Origin: Tamarix chinensis | Taxonomy: Eukaryota > Streptophyta > Magnoliopsida > Caryophyllales > Tamaricaceae | DNA length: 64,000 bases | Direction of reading: 5' to 3' | Assembly (NCBI GenBank): GCA_030549775.1 | Contig: CM060177.1 | Location: 46,526,244 to 46,590,243, forward strand | Made by a program: the position numbers and the translations under genes | The notes under the pieces: model-generated | What the model was told of the DNA's origin: nothing | The model's database searches: none | Seen by the model: the letters and a program-made list of their open reading frames with translations, nothing else | Part shown: piece by piece, positions 1 through 9,530 of the stretch | Position numbering within the stretch: position 1 is the first letter of the stretch | How the letters are laid out: each line of letters opens with the position of its first letter

Positions 1-100
1 AGTTTCCATCTGCTTGAAGAGGGCCTACCAAAATAAGTTGGTATAGATCTTGTCTTGATCAGAAATGATTGCAGGAGATAACCCATGAAGTTTATCACCC
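1..100 (-). pseudogene. Ty3/gypsy integrase core fragment
   Basis: The minus strand reads LHGLSPAIISDQDKI and then TNLFW, the conserved segment around the second catalytic Asp of the DDE integrase core (usually IVSDRD). It runs off the window. It sits directly after the post-protease linker, which shows an internal deletion of RT and RNase H. Confidence 0.7.
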
Positions 101-479
101 TTTAGGCTCCTGAAAAACATCATTGTAATATTCGATTAAGGGAAGTAGCTCAGTGGGAATAGTAGTCCTAATTGTTAGTAGCAAGCATGAACAGTTGCCC
201 CTCCAATCCCCCCGAATGGTAATGCCCTTTCATCTCTTTGCCCAACAGAAGTTGCAGCCGAACCAGATTGCTTGTTCCCTTCAGCTTAACTCGTTTTCCT
301 TCCTTCTAGAACGAAAGAGTAAGATTTTAGAAATCATATAGAATCAGGCTATAGTCCCTTAGCCATTATGTACCTAGTACTAAATCATTGTCCTTCAATT
401 CCAGTAGTTGCAAGTCTAACTTGAAGCGCCGACCTTGCATGACCCACTTGAACCCCTAACACTTATGTTGGCTAAACAT

Positions 480-693
480 TTTATCCTCGATAGCCACGGT
501 AATAGCTAAGGTAGTGGTCTCCACTTCATATGGTGAGTTTTGCACTAGTGTTGGGTTCACAAAACTGCGGGTACTCCCACTATCAATAAGGATTATGATA
601 GACTGATTATTAGCCAATCCCTTGATGTGTATAGTCCTTGGCCTCCACTGATGGCATGCAGTGAGATTGCCATTTCATCCAATTCTTCATTTG
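480..693 (-). pseudogene. Ty3/gypsy aspartic protease fragment
   Basis: The minus strand encodes ILIDSGSTRSFVNP, the D-S-G active-site motif of retroviral-type aspartic proteases with its normal downstream SFVNP context. It continues the gag at 2880-3927 after removal of the transposons at 706-2811. Frame breaks follow toward position 430. Confidence 0.75.
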
Positions 694-705
694 TGCCTGC
701 GGTCA

Positions 706-2138
706 TAGAATGAAATCGCGGGTCCGATATTGCGTATCAGCCGCTATTTCGCGGAATCAGTGCCTGCCGCGACGCGAAACGACCGAAACGCGACGGAGGG
801 AGAATTTCACGGCGATGTCGCCGATATTTCGGCGCAATATCGGATGTCGGAAAATATCGCCAATATTGTCCGAAATATCGGTGACCCTACAGTAACTAGC
901 AATTATTGATGGAAGAAAGGAAAAAACACGAACCCACAACCCAGAACAGTAGAATCGGGCGGCGAGTGGCGGACGGCGACTGGCGAGCGGCAGACGACGA
1001 GCGGCGAATAGTGACCAATAGCTGCAACCTTGGATTGGAGGTGTGGTAACTCTGGAACTCGAAGCGGAAGTCTGCGAACAGGATGATTGGAAGAGTTGAG
1101 CTGCTCGAGCACTCGAGGTCGAAGTCGAGCACTCCGGAAGAGTCGAGCAGCTCGAGCACTCGAGGTCGAACTTCGAAGTCGAGCACTCTGGAACATAGAA
1201 TGAAATCGCGTATTTTCATGTAGCACTCGAGGAAGAGTCTGGAACCGTCGAAGGCTGGGACTGAGTCTGAGAGTTTGACTTTGAAATTGAGACTCCAATA
1301 CAGTAACCGATATTAGCCTATAAGATACGTCACAGTAAATCGTCGAACTGCCTCAAGAATTAGTAATTTAGTATAAATATTTCTTATTTAGTAAATATAA
1401 AATATTTAAATAATTTATGTTAAATTATGCTATTAATATGCTATAATATTTTTTCTTTTTTATTAATTAACGAACTAATTTACTTAACTTATGCTATCTA
1501 GTTTTTATTAATTAACTATTATTTATTAGTTAAATAATATATTAATATGTTGCTAATTTTCATATGCTACATATATGAATTTTTTAAATAAAATATTAAT
1601 ACTTAGCCTAGTAATGATGTGATATTAATAATTAATTAAATTAGTATATGGATAAATTAATACTTATAATTATTATAATTTAAATATATTGTTAATATAT
1701 GCAGTTATGTACATGTAGTTATGTACTATAATAAATTAATAACGGTTTATTATTAATAATTTTGTATGATTATTGAATACTAATTAGTTAAGTAATTTTA
1801 ATATTAATTAAATTAGTACATGGTTAAAATTAATATATGGATAATAAGTTATTTATAAATTTTCATATAATAAATTTATAACATATAATAACTTATTATT
1901 TATTAATTAGCAAAAGTAGTGTTGTTAGAATAATTTAACATATAATAAGTCATTTAAAGACTTCTAATATAACATATAACCTTCATGCATAGTTGTATAA
2001 GTAATTAAATGATGAATAAATAACATTTAATCCATATTGTGAAAAAAAAATCAGAAATCACGCCGCGACGGCCGCGACACATAATTTATTGACCGCGACA
2101 CTCCGATACCGCGACACCGCGACCGCGGTTTTATTGTA
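706..2138. mobile_element. TIR DNA transposon, probably MULE-like, non-autonomous
   Basis: The left end reads TAGAATGAAATCGCGG and the inverted right end reads TACAATAAAACCGCGG, an imperfect terminal inverted repeat. The direct repeat TGCCTGCGGTCA lies immediately outside both ends (694-705 and 2139-2150). Twelve bases is long for a target duplication; a 9-11 base Mutator-type duplication plus chance matches is the simplest reading. The interior has a CG-rich left third with ATATTTCGGCG-like and CTCGAGCACTCGAGG-like motifs and an AT-rich remainder; no transposase was seen. The 17-mer starting at 704 recurs at 1194. Confidence 0.6.
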
Positions 2139-2391
2139 TGCCTGCGGTCAGTGGCGGAGCCAGACTTCCAACTTCATGGTGTCCCTCATACAAAAATAAT
2201 AATAATAATATTTTTATATATTATTAATTATAATTAATAAATAATTAAAAATAATATGATCGGTCAAATTTTTGTAAGTACATGGCACACGGCAACAGAT
2301 TTACCGCATAATTAAAAATATTGAGTTTAATTGATCTAAATATCTCATCCAAATATTAATTATTTATTAATTAATCGTACACTTAATTGAG

Positions 2392-2662
2392 CAATAAGTA
2401 AAAGAAGTTAGATAAATAAATAAGCAGAAAAAGTTTTTCAGTAAATAAGTAGGAAAATTGATGGCTACGTACACCATATGAACAATAAGTAAAAGAAGTT
2501 AGATAAATAAATAAGCAGAAAAAGTTTTTCAGTAAATAAGTAGGAAAATTGATGGCTACGTACACCATATGAACAATAAGTAAAAGAAGTAAGATAAACA
2601 AATAAGCAGAAAAAGTTTTTCAGTAAATAAGTAGGAAAATTGATGGCTACGTACACCTCATG
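2392..2662. repeat. Tandem repeat, about 3 copies of 91 bp
   Basis: The word CAATAAGTAAAAGAAG starts at 2392, 2483 and 2574. The units are almost identical (AGATAAATAAATAAG in the first two, AGATAAACAAATAAG in the third), so the array expanded recently inside the hAT element. The minus-strand open frames here are repeat artefacts. Confidence 0.9.
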
Positions 2663-2663
2663 A

Positions 2664-2716
2664 GGCTTGAACCCATATCCTTTCCATATTTTCACGGTGT
2701 CCTATCCACTGTGCCA
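2664..2716 (-). other. tRNA-like A-box and B-box segment inside hAT element
   Basis: The minus strand reads TGGCACAGTGGATAG (2716-2702), resembling RNA polymerase III box A, then GGGTTCAAGCC (2674-2664), resembling box B, at a tRNA-like spacing. The equivalent segment in the second copy is at about 53210-53263 on the plus strand. No tRNA cloverleaf is evident. Confidence 0.45.
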
Positions 2717-2879
2717 AGTGCAGCTTCTGATAATGAAAGGCACAAAAATATATTTAACTACATTTTCATGGTGTCCCGTGACACCATGAAAACCCCCTAG
2801 CTCCGCCCCTGCCTGCGGTCACCTCCTCCTATTGATATATCCTCCTCCCTGCTAAGCTCGGTTACCATAATATGTAGTT

Positions 2880-3927
2880 GTTTGGGTTTGCACTGGTGTC
2901 TTGGGTGGTACCTTTTGCCACACCTAAAACATAACCTCGGACATGCCTCTATTCAATCTTGGTGTTTCTAGTAATGTTTGTTGTCATGGGAGAGAAATTT
3001 CTTGGTGTTACTCTAGGTGACAGGGTGGGTGGTGGAGATATCTTTCTTTGTGGGACTTTGGGTAGTGTCCAGGTGAAGCTGGCATGGGCTAGCTCCTTAC
3101 ACTTGCCTAGCTCCAATACTTGATGTAAGGTGCTGGGATGGAATATCTGAATCTCATGTTTTATATTTTCTCTTAGGCCATTGATGAAGCTGAAAACAAA
3201 ATAATCCTCAACTAAATGAGAGTTGTGCATCAACATTAATCCTCTCAATTCTTCAAACTGTGCGTAGGAATCCTCCATCCCTCCTGTGTGTCTTAGTTAA
3301 TTGAACTGATCCACTATTTTCCCAAAATGCAGGTCTCCAAAATGAGCACAAATAGATTAGCTGAATTTCTCCCAACCGGTCTCATTAGAGTGCTGGCTCT
3401 TGTATCAATATTCTTCCTTCCCTATCAGATGTAAGGCCACTAGTTGAACTCTATCCCTCTTCCACCTTAAACAGGTGAAAATACTTTAGGCATTTATTAA
3501 TCCACCCTCTTAGATTAGACCCATCAAAGATTGAGAACTCCAACTTTGTCTAGACATAGCAATTCCATGGTGCGTAAGGGTCTCCATGGTCTTTGACATG
3601 TATGCTTTAGTAGATGGTGGAGCAGGAAATGGTGGGGTGGGCAAGATACCTTTGTCGGATGCCTAATGGTTGACTCCGGAGGTGCTAGTGGAGCTATAGT
3701 AGGGGAAGTTGATACTAAAGGTCCAAAGCCATCAAGGGGAGGTGTCTTCCCATTACCACTAGATTGAAGCATCTCCAAAATCTTTTTTAGTCCATCCTCT
3801 AGCTCATCTCCATAGCCTTATCACTATCAGCTAGCAATTGATGGAGGGATGAGACTTGTTGTTGAGTGGTTTCACTCTGAGCCTGTAGTTCTTGAATTTG
3901 ACTGTCCACTCGAGTATTCTCCCCCAT
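2880..3927 (-). pseudogene. Ty3/gypsy gag with zinc knuckle, broken
   Basis: Structural Gag polyprotein, which packages retrotransposon RNA into particles. The likely start is the ATG at 3927 (MGENTRVDSQ), 39 bases inside the primer binding site, followed by a heptad-like stretch rich in Gln and Leu. The capsid-like core is clearest at 2949-3278, with the typical YAQFEELRGLML and FINGLRENIKHEI stretches. A CCHC zinc knuckle (CFRCGKRYHPRHQC, C-x2-C-x4-H-x4-C) lies near 2884-2925 in another frame. Stops and frame changes separate three open segments (3799-3927, 3524-3778, 2949-3278). Confidence 0.8.
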
Positions 3928-3965
3928 CTTTGTCTTGGTCTTAGCTAGCTTAATGGTAGCGACGA

Positions 3966-3978
3966 GGCTGTGATACCA
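3966..3978 (-). other. Primer binding site, tRNA-iMet type
   Basis: The minus strand reads TGGTATCACAGCC one base inside the presumed LTR. This is close to the common plant retrotransposon primer binding site TGGTATCAGAGC, complementary to the 3' end of initiator tRNA-Met. It fixes the orientation of the element and the LTR inner edge. Confidence 0.7.
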
Positions 3979-3979
3979 A

Positions 3980-4290
3980 TGTGTCACCTGAAAGAGCAGA
4001 GAATAGAAACCAACTGAGAAAAAAGGAGAAGAATGAAGCATCGATTTAGGAGAGTGGGCAATCAAGATTACTTTCATTCATGGTTTCCCTACAATTACAA
4101 CTCCCAATTAATACCTCTTTATTTGGTTAATGCAAAATAGCATAATGATTTATTGACAACCCAACCAACTCCAACAACTAAATCCTCAACTGTAGCAAAA
4201 TTCCAAAAGAAAACTCCAACTTGATTCTTATTAACCTCCTCAATTCCAGCTCAACCTCCACACGTTCCTCATTAGTATCTTCAATCAGCA
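3980..4290 (-). repeat. Putative 5' LTR of the Ty3/gypsy remnant
   Basis: In plus-strand reading this stretch begins TGTGTCACC directly next to the primer binding site and may end in CA at 4290. TG and CA termini fit an LTR. The outer boundary is a guess, because the partner LTR lies outside the window and no target duplication can be compared. Confidence 0.45.
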
Positions 4291-5013
4291 TGTTTTTGGC
4301 AGATGCATATCATCTATTTTGGTTTTAGATTGCTAACTGGACATCTCTTTCCAGTTTCCTTCATTTGGTACTGTTCGGTTCGTAATTTGATTGGTGATGG
4401 AAATGAAAAGTTGTTATTTTATTTTATTTTATCCAGAATAGTTATCAACCTTCATCAAATGCATGCTAAATTTATAACTACGTGTATATAGTGGTAGTCA
4501 TAAGGGAAAAAAATCTAGGTTTTATATCTTCTAGGAAGACGTTTACCTAATATTAGTTTACCTATTTGAGTTACTAGGATTCTTCACTCTTAAAAATTTG
4601 GGGTTGCGTAATTTAATGTAGTTTCCATTATGTCTTCTTTCTTCGATAGAAAGAATGTTTTTTAGGTAATTATCATCCCATATTACTGCATTGGATACAA
4701 TTTCCTTTTATATTTGTCATTGATGGAAGATATGTTTATTATTTTTTTCTTGGTTTTATATAGCCTTTTGACACCTTGTTATGGAAGTTTTTGTGTCCTT
4801 TTTGAATTCAAAGTTTGTGACATGTGAAGCTGAGAGTAAAGACTAATATACTCATGCTGATATTGTCCTTGTTTTTTTTCTTATGTTTGACATGAAGATC
4901 CATATGGTAAACATGTCATGAGAAGTTTTAAATTTAAGATGTAGAAGCTTTTTGTTCTTACAAAAGCAAGGTGGGAGACAGTTTGCTGCCTATTGTTGCC
5001 ACCATCAAATCAA
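4291..5013. other. Spacer, nothing recognised
   Basis: AT-rich sequence with only short open frames on either strand and no protein similarity that I can recognise. It may be intergenic or part of a large first intron of FIS1. Confidence 0.4.
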
Positions 5014-5990
5014 GATTATTAAAATTGAGATTTTACCTAGGATTGATTTGGAGGCTTAGGATCGGATTGTAGGATTGTAATATCCTACAAAAACCATAAA
5101 ATTATAGAACTTACATACTTATATGATATGAAATAACTTATTTTAAGTTAAAAGAATATAAAAATTACACTCTTAAGCTATTATATAGTCATTGATTAAG
5201 TTGTGGCAACTTACAAGTGACATATATTGTTGAAGCCATTTTCCATATAAAGAACTATACTAAGTCAATAACATCATAAATGAATTATCAAATAAAATCA
5301 AAAATTACAATGAGATTATGAGTAGTGGTAACATACAACTTATTGTATTCAAAATATACAATATTATTAGCCTTAAGAAAAATACACAAAAAATGAATAA
5401 AACGAATGATAATAAAGGCAATAATGAAAGAACATTATTTGCTTTCATTTTAGAGAATAAGACCCAACTTTTTTTATTTTGTCTTTTAAAATTTTAACGA
5501 ACCAAGATAAAAAAGAAAAGAAAAGAAGTTTTGACTATACACACGTGTTAAGGTATTATATGAACCATATGTACACTATAAATAAAAGCTTGTTTGCATT
5601 ATGAAGCTAACATGACTATAAAAAAATAAGAAAACAAATTCATTTTAAATTCAATAGAATTTAATAATTAATAATATTGTAAAATTTAATATATTTATTT
5701 TACCATTTAGATGGAGATTACATTTTTTGTCAGTATTTTACATAACCAATTGACTTCATTATCTTAGTAGTATCTTAGTTATATTATCTTTGCGTCAATT
5801 CATTTTTAAATAGTATAGGGTCGAGAAACAAAGGATTAAAAAAATATATATGTGGAATAATAGGAAATTTAGCTTTGGAGATTTAGGATAGTAAGCAAAA
5901 TTCTGTAACTATTTGATTACTTTAAAATTATATCTAGGATCATGGATTGGATTGTAGGATTGAATTGAAATTTTAATAACTATGCTTGAG
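5014..5990. mobile_element. Candidate TIR element, hAT-like, about 1 kb
   Basis: The left end has TTATTAAAATTGAGATTTTA followed by GGATTGATTT and GGATCGGATTGTAGG. The right end, inverted, has TTATTAAAATTTCAATTCAA followed by CCTACAATCCAATCC. The ends are similar in opposite orientation. I could not find a clean target duplication, and no transposase is visible. Confidence 0.4.
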
Positions 5991-6099
5991 ATCAAAGTGG
6001 GCCAATTATATGCTATGTTAGTTTGACCATCACGATAAGCAATGAGCGTGAGGCAATGACTGTTCAAAGGGGAACGATCTACTAAATGAGATTGCTACA

Positions 6100-8559
6100 A
6101 GTGCATAGGGGAGAGTGGAGTAGAACTTGATTACTTGGGAATGAATGTTGTTCTTTTCTTCTGGTTTGAGCGTTAGAACTAGCCTAATGACAAAAAAGAT
6201 TAAAATGTATGAGTATGCCTATAGTGGCAATTGAGCTGGGATAATTCAGATCAGTTTTCCTTCAATGGTTTTACTTGCTGCGTTATTTATACTTCCTTTT
6301 TGTCATGGTTGATGCATGATAAATGCCCTTGAAAATGCAAATACATTTGACATGATAAGAAGCATTTTGTCTCGAAAACATTATGAAGGGAAGACAAATT
6401 GTTGGGGCTTATAACCAACGAATTTGTTTACTTTAGATACAAACATAGGTAAGATAGATCCATGCTAAACACTGTAACAGGCCCATTGTGATCTGAATAC
6501 ATTCTTTATGTTGTGTGTGTGTGTGTGTGAGGAGAAAAAGGGGGTGGGGGCTTTACTCTTTTAGCAAAATGTTTATTCCTTTATCTACACCCCCTTGTGT
6601 ATTATGCATGATGGAAATTTAGGAGTATTTTTTTCCCTCTCTAATACTTTGAGTGCCTCTCCTTTTTTCCCTTTTTGTCTTTTTTGGAAAAAGAAACCCT
6701 GTGCAACATGTAGAGGTGGTTTTAGGTGAAGGTTATTGATGAAGCCCCGGAGAGGGAAGCTTTACAAGTTTGCAATGGAAACATCGGAAATGTAAGAGAT
6801 CAAACTCAAGACAAAATGGCCTCAGGCCAAGTTTATTCTCTTTAGAATTTCAATTAAGATTGTCAATTGCAATTGGAAGGGAAAGAGGATTATATACTCG
6901 AGGAGGAATCCTAACTATTCAAACTCAAGACTTTGTCAAGAGTCCCTCAAGAATACAAGAGGTCAAGAAGGCCAATCCTCAAGAATACAAGAGGATGGAG
7001 AGCTAACTCTAGTTGTTGCCTCAAAATGCAACACCTTAACTAAATACCAATGCTAACAACTAAAGGGATGCAACCCAAATACCAATAATACAACACACTT
7101 TTGGGCCACAAGCCTAGACTGCAATAATAGTAAGGAGGCCGTAATAATGACGGGAAAATATGGTGTAATCAAGAGAGGCCAACAATAGTGATCCTAAGCT
7201 CCTTGAACAACTATGTCTCAACAATTTTAAACTTGTGAAAATTATAGTAATAACCGAAATTAGTAATAATAATGTTCATAATATTCTAAAAATAGAAGGA
7301 ATTATTAAAACTAAAATTTGGATTAAAGATGAATTATATAGCCTATTGAGATTCACATCATTCACCCCTCTTAAAAAGGCATCGTCCTGAAACCTACAAG
7401 AGGTTGAAGGAGAATATGAGATATCAAATTAGCACAAATAATACAATCTAATCTTAAATTTGAAATCCAGAAGCAACAAAGTAGATTAGAAGGGTGAAAC
7501 TAGACTAGCTTATGAACCAAAGGTAAATCCAAAGTTCCAACCTCACTAACCAAATTTAAGTGTAAAATCCTTGAGAATTTTACCTACAAGGATAATGGAT
7601 AAATGAAATGAAGGACACTCAAAATCAATAATGCAAACCAGCACATAAGACGAGACACAATTCCCCATTGTCAAGCGAATAAAATCAAGACATATAATTA
7701 CATGTTAGCTGTTAGGAGGATTTACTGCATAATACTGAGGCTGCTTCAACCCTCAAGTGCAAGACTTCATCCCCAAGGAAGCACACCACTTGAATAGGAG
7801 CAACACTTGTTTCTCAGCATCATAGGTTCACTCGGACACATAAACACACATATTTGTGACAAACAGGTGCACACACACATGCTAGACATCACAACATGCT
7901 CCATATGCAAACAATAAGACATTAGTAACATCATAATAACTACCCAAAGCAAACCAATTAAACATAGGAATATACAAACACCATCACAGCCAATACATAT
8001 CAGCAAATGTATAGTGAAAGTTGATAGCAACCACATGCTACCAAGTAGAGCAGAATATCTATATACTGGTATACAACAACAAACAAATAAGCAACGCATC
8101 AACAATTGTGAGCTGTCTTATGTCATAGCAGTACTACAGCAGAAGGTATGCTTAAACAACACCAATATGGACCAATTATGCAAAAGAAAGGCCTAAAAAC
8201 ATACTAAACACATCACAAGCATACAAGAGACGCATACTAATACTAACATACATATAAGAGAGGAGACTAAATTAGTATTGTCACATCTTAGTATACAACA
8301 CCAGGAACACCTTTGAAGAGGTTGAAAATTGGTCTAAATTTCTAGAAGAATTTGTATCAAACCATGCAAACCTACCTTCTCCATTAAACCACCGTAAACT
8401 CAAGTGATCATTTCAAATGACACCTCAGGCTAAGAATAACAAGATAATGCCAAAACGCATCACAAATGGACCTAAATATCAAACAGGACTTGAACACATC
8501 AAAACTCTACTAATTAAAGGCACACTAACCAACAAACTTCTAATGCAGTGGGTTTTCCT
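6100..8559. other. Spacer, nothing recognised
   Basis: No protein-coding similarity is seen on either strand. It holds a (GT)n run near 6512-6528 and A-rich stretches. The short open frames at 6770-7006 and 7767-8105 lack homologous motifs and are probably chance. The stretch at 7370-7400 may belong to the gypsy fragment that follows, but this cannot be shown. Confidence 0.4.
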
Positions 8560-9130
8560 CGTTATTCCTTTTGGATTCAGTTGTTAAATGTGACCTATTC
8601 TCAAAAACTTCCTTAGGTGAACGTGGAGCGAAGATGATCTTCTTATCATCCTTATAAAGGGTATATCTATTCATATAGCCATCACCTATCGTCATACATC
8701 CAATGCCTACCTAAAAGAAAATGAGATGCATGCATAGGCACGACATCACACAATATCTCATCCTCATGGTTACTAAGTTTGAGGGAAACCAAAACCTGTT
8801 TAGTAACCTTGACATCACTTGAATTAGTAAGCCATTGTAATCTGTAGGGCGAGGAGGTTTTGTAGTAGAAAGACCAAATTTCCTAATCAAGATAGTACTA
8901 CCAAGATTTTCACAACTCCCATTATCAATCATGGCATCACAAGACTTGTCATTCACAAAAATTCTCACGGGAAAACATTTTCACATTGCACAAACTCATC
9001 ATCTACCTTAACTGGATTATTAAGAGCACTTCTAACTACAAAACTACCACAAACAGATTTACCAAGATCAGACATCTTTAATAACAAACTGGAAGCATAT
9101 GTTTAAAGATCAACACATGGTCTTTTAGAC
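8560..9130 (-). pseudogene. Ty3/gypsy gag-protease fragment (second, different element)
   Basis: The minus strand encodes CDAMIDNGSCENLGS, matching the aspartic-protease active-site region of plant gypsy elements, normally with a DGGS or DSGS core; here the core is DNGS. Upstream in the same strand CGSFVVRSALNNPV fits the gag-protease linker, and downstream, after frame shifts, CDVVPMHASHFLLG fits the protease C-terminal half. Frameshifts near 8830 and 8960 break it. The sequence is unlike the protease at 480-693, so it is a separate insertion. Confidence 0.7.
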
Positions 9131-9309
9131 CTCACCATTTTGATACAAGAATCTGTCAATACCCAAAATAACTATGACAGATAATAGAATTTGGCAAGAA
9201 GTGCAATTACAAAAGGAGGATAAAGAATTGAATACTAATACACAAAAAGCCTGAATAACAAATCTAACCTACAACTAACACAATGCAGACAAATTTATAC
9301 AATTAACAT

Positions 9310-9530
9310 GAAACAATAAAAGAATCAAAACAGACAATTACACATGAAGAACTGAAGGAAAGTATAAGAATTAGGTTTAAATTATAGCGACTTTTAAGTG
9401 ATAGAACATTTCAATTAACGAACAACAATAAGAGAAATCAAAACAGACAATTACACATGAAGAGCTGAAGGAAAGTATAAGAATTAGGGTTAATATGTAC
9501 TGACTTTTAAGTGACGAAGAAAGTTTCAGT
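9310..9530. repeat. Tandem duplication, 2 copies, period 113 bp
   Basis: AATCAAAACAGACAATTACA begins at 9323 and again at 9436. The copies stay alike through GAAGGAAAGTATAAGAATTA and GACTTTTAAGTGA, with a few substitutions. Confidence 0.85.

Larger units (their letters stand above)
2149..2811. mobile_element. Non-autonomous hAT element, copy 1
   Basis: The ends are CAGTGGCGGAGCCAG and, inverted, CAGGGGCGGAGCTAG. A perfect 8 bp target duplication CCTGCGGT flanks them (2141-2148 and 2812-2819). CAG termini and an 8 bp duplication are diagnostic of the hAT superfamily. No transposase is present. It carries three tandem 91 bp units and a tRNA-like A-box/B-box segment. A second, more decayed copy lies at 53116-53686. 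It landed in the right-hand target duplication of the element at 706-2138, so it is the youngest of the three nested elements. Confidence 0.85.
1..4290 (-). mobile_element. Degenerate Ty3/gypsy LTR retrotransposon, cut by the window edge
   Basis: Reading the minus strand from high to low coordinates gives a putative LTR (3980-4290), a tRNA-Met-type primer binding site (3966-3978), gag (about 3927-2880), an aspartic protease (about 693-480) and a short integrase piece (about 100-1). The order gag-PR-IN is that of Ty3/gypsy. Reverse transcriptase and RNase H, which should lie between protease and integrase, are absent: the text passes from the post-protease linker (DVFQEPKG) to integrase (IISDQDKI) within about 30 bases near position 100. 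Two DNA transposons interrupt the gag-protease junction at 706-2811. Many stops and frameshifts show that it is dead. Confidence 0.85.

Noticed and set aside
2383..2695. Minus-strand frames with repeated FPTYLLKNFF units
   Set aside because: Translation of the 91 bp tandem repeat in the hAT element.
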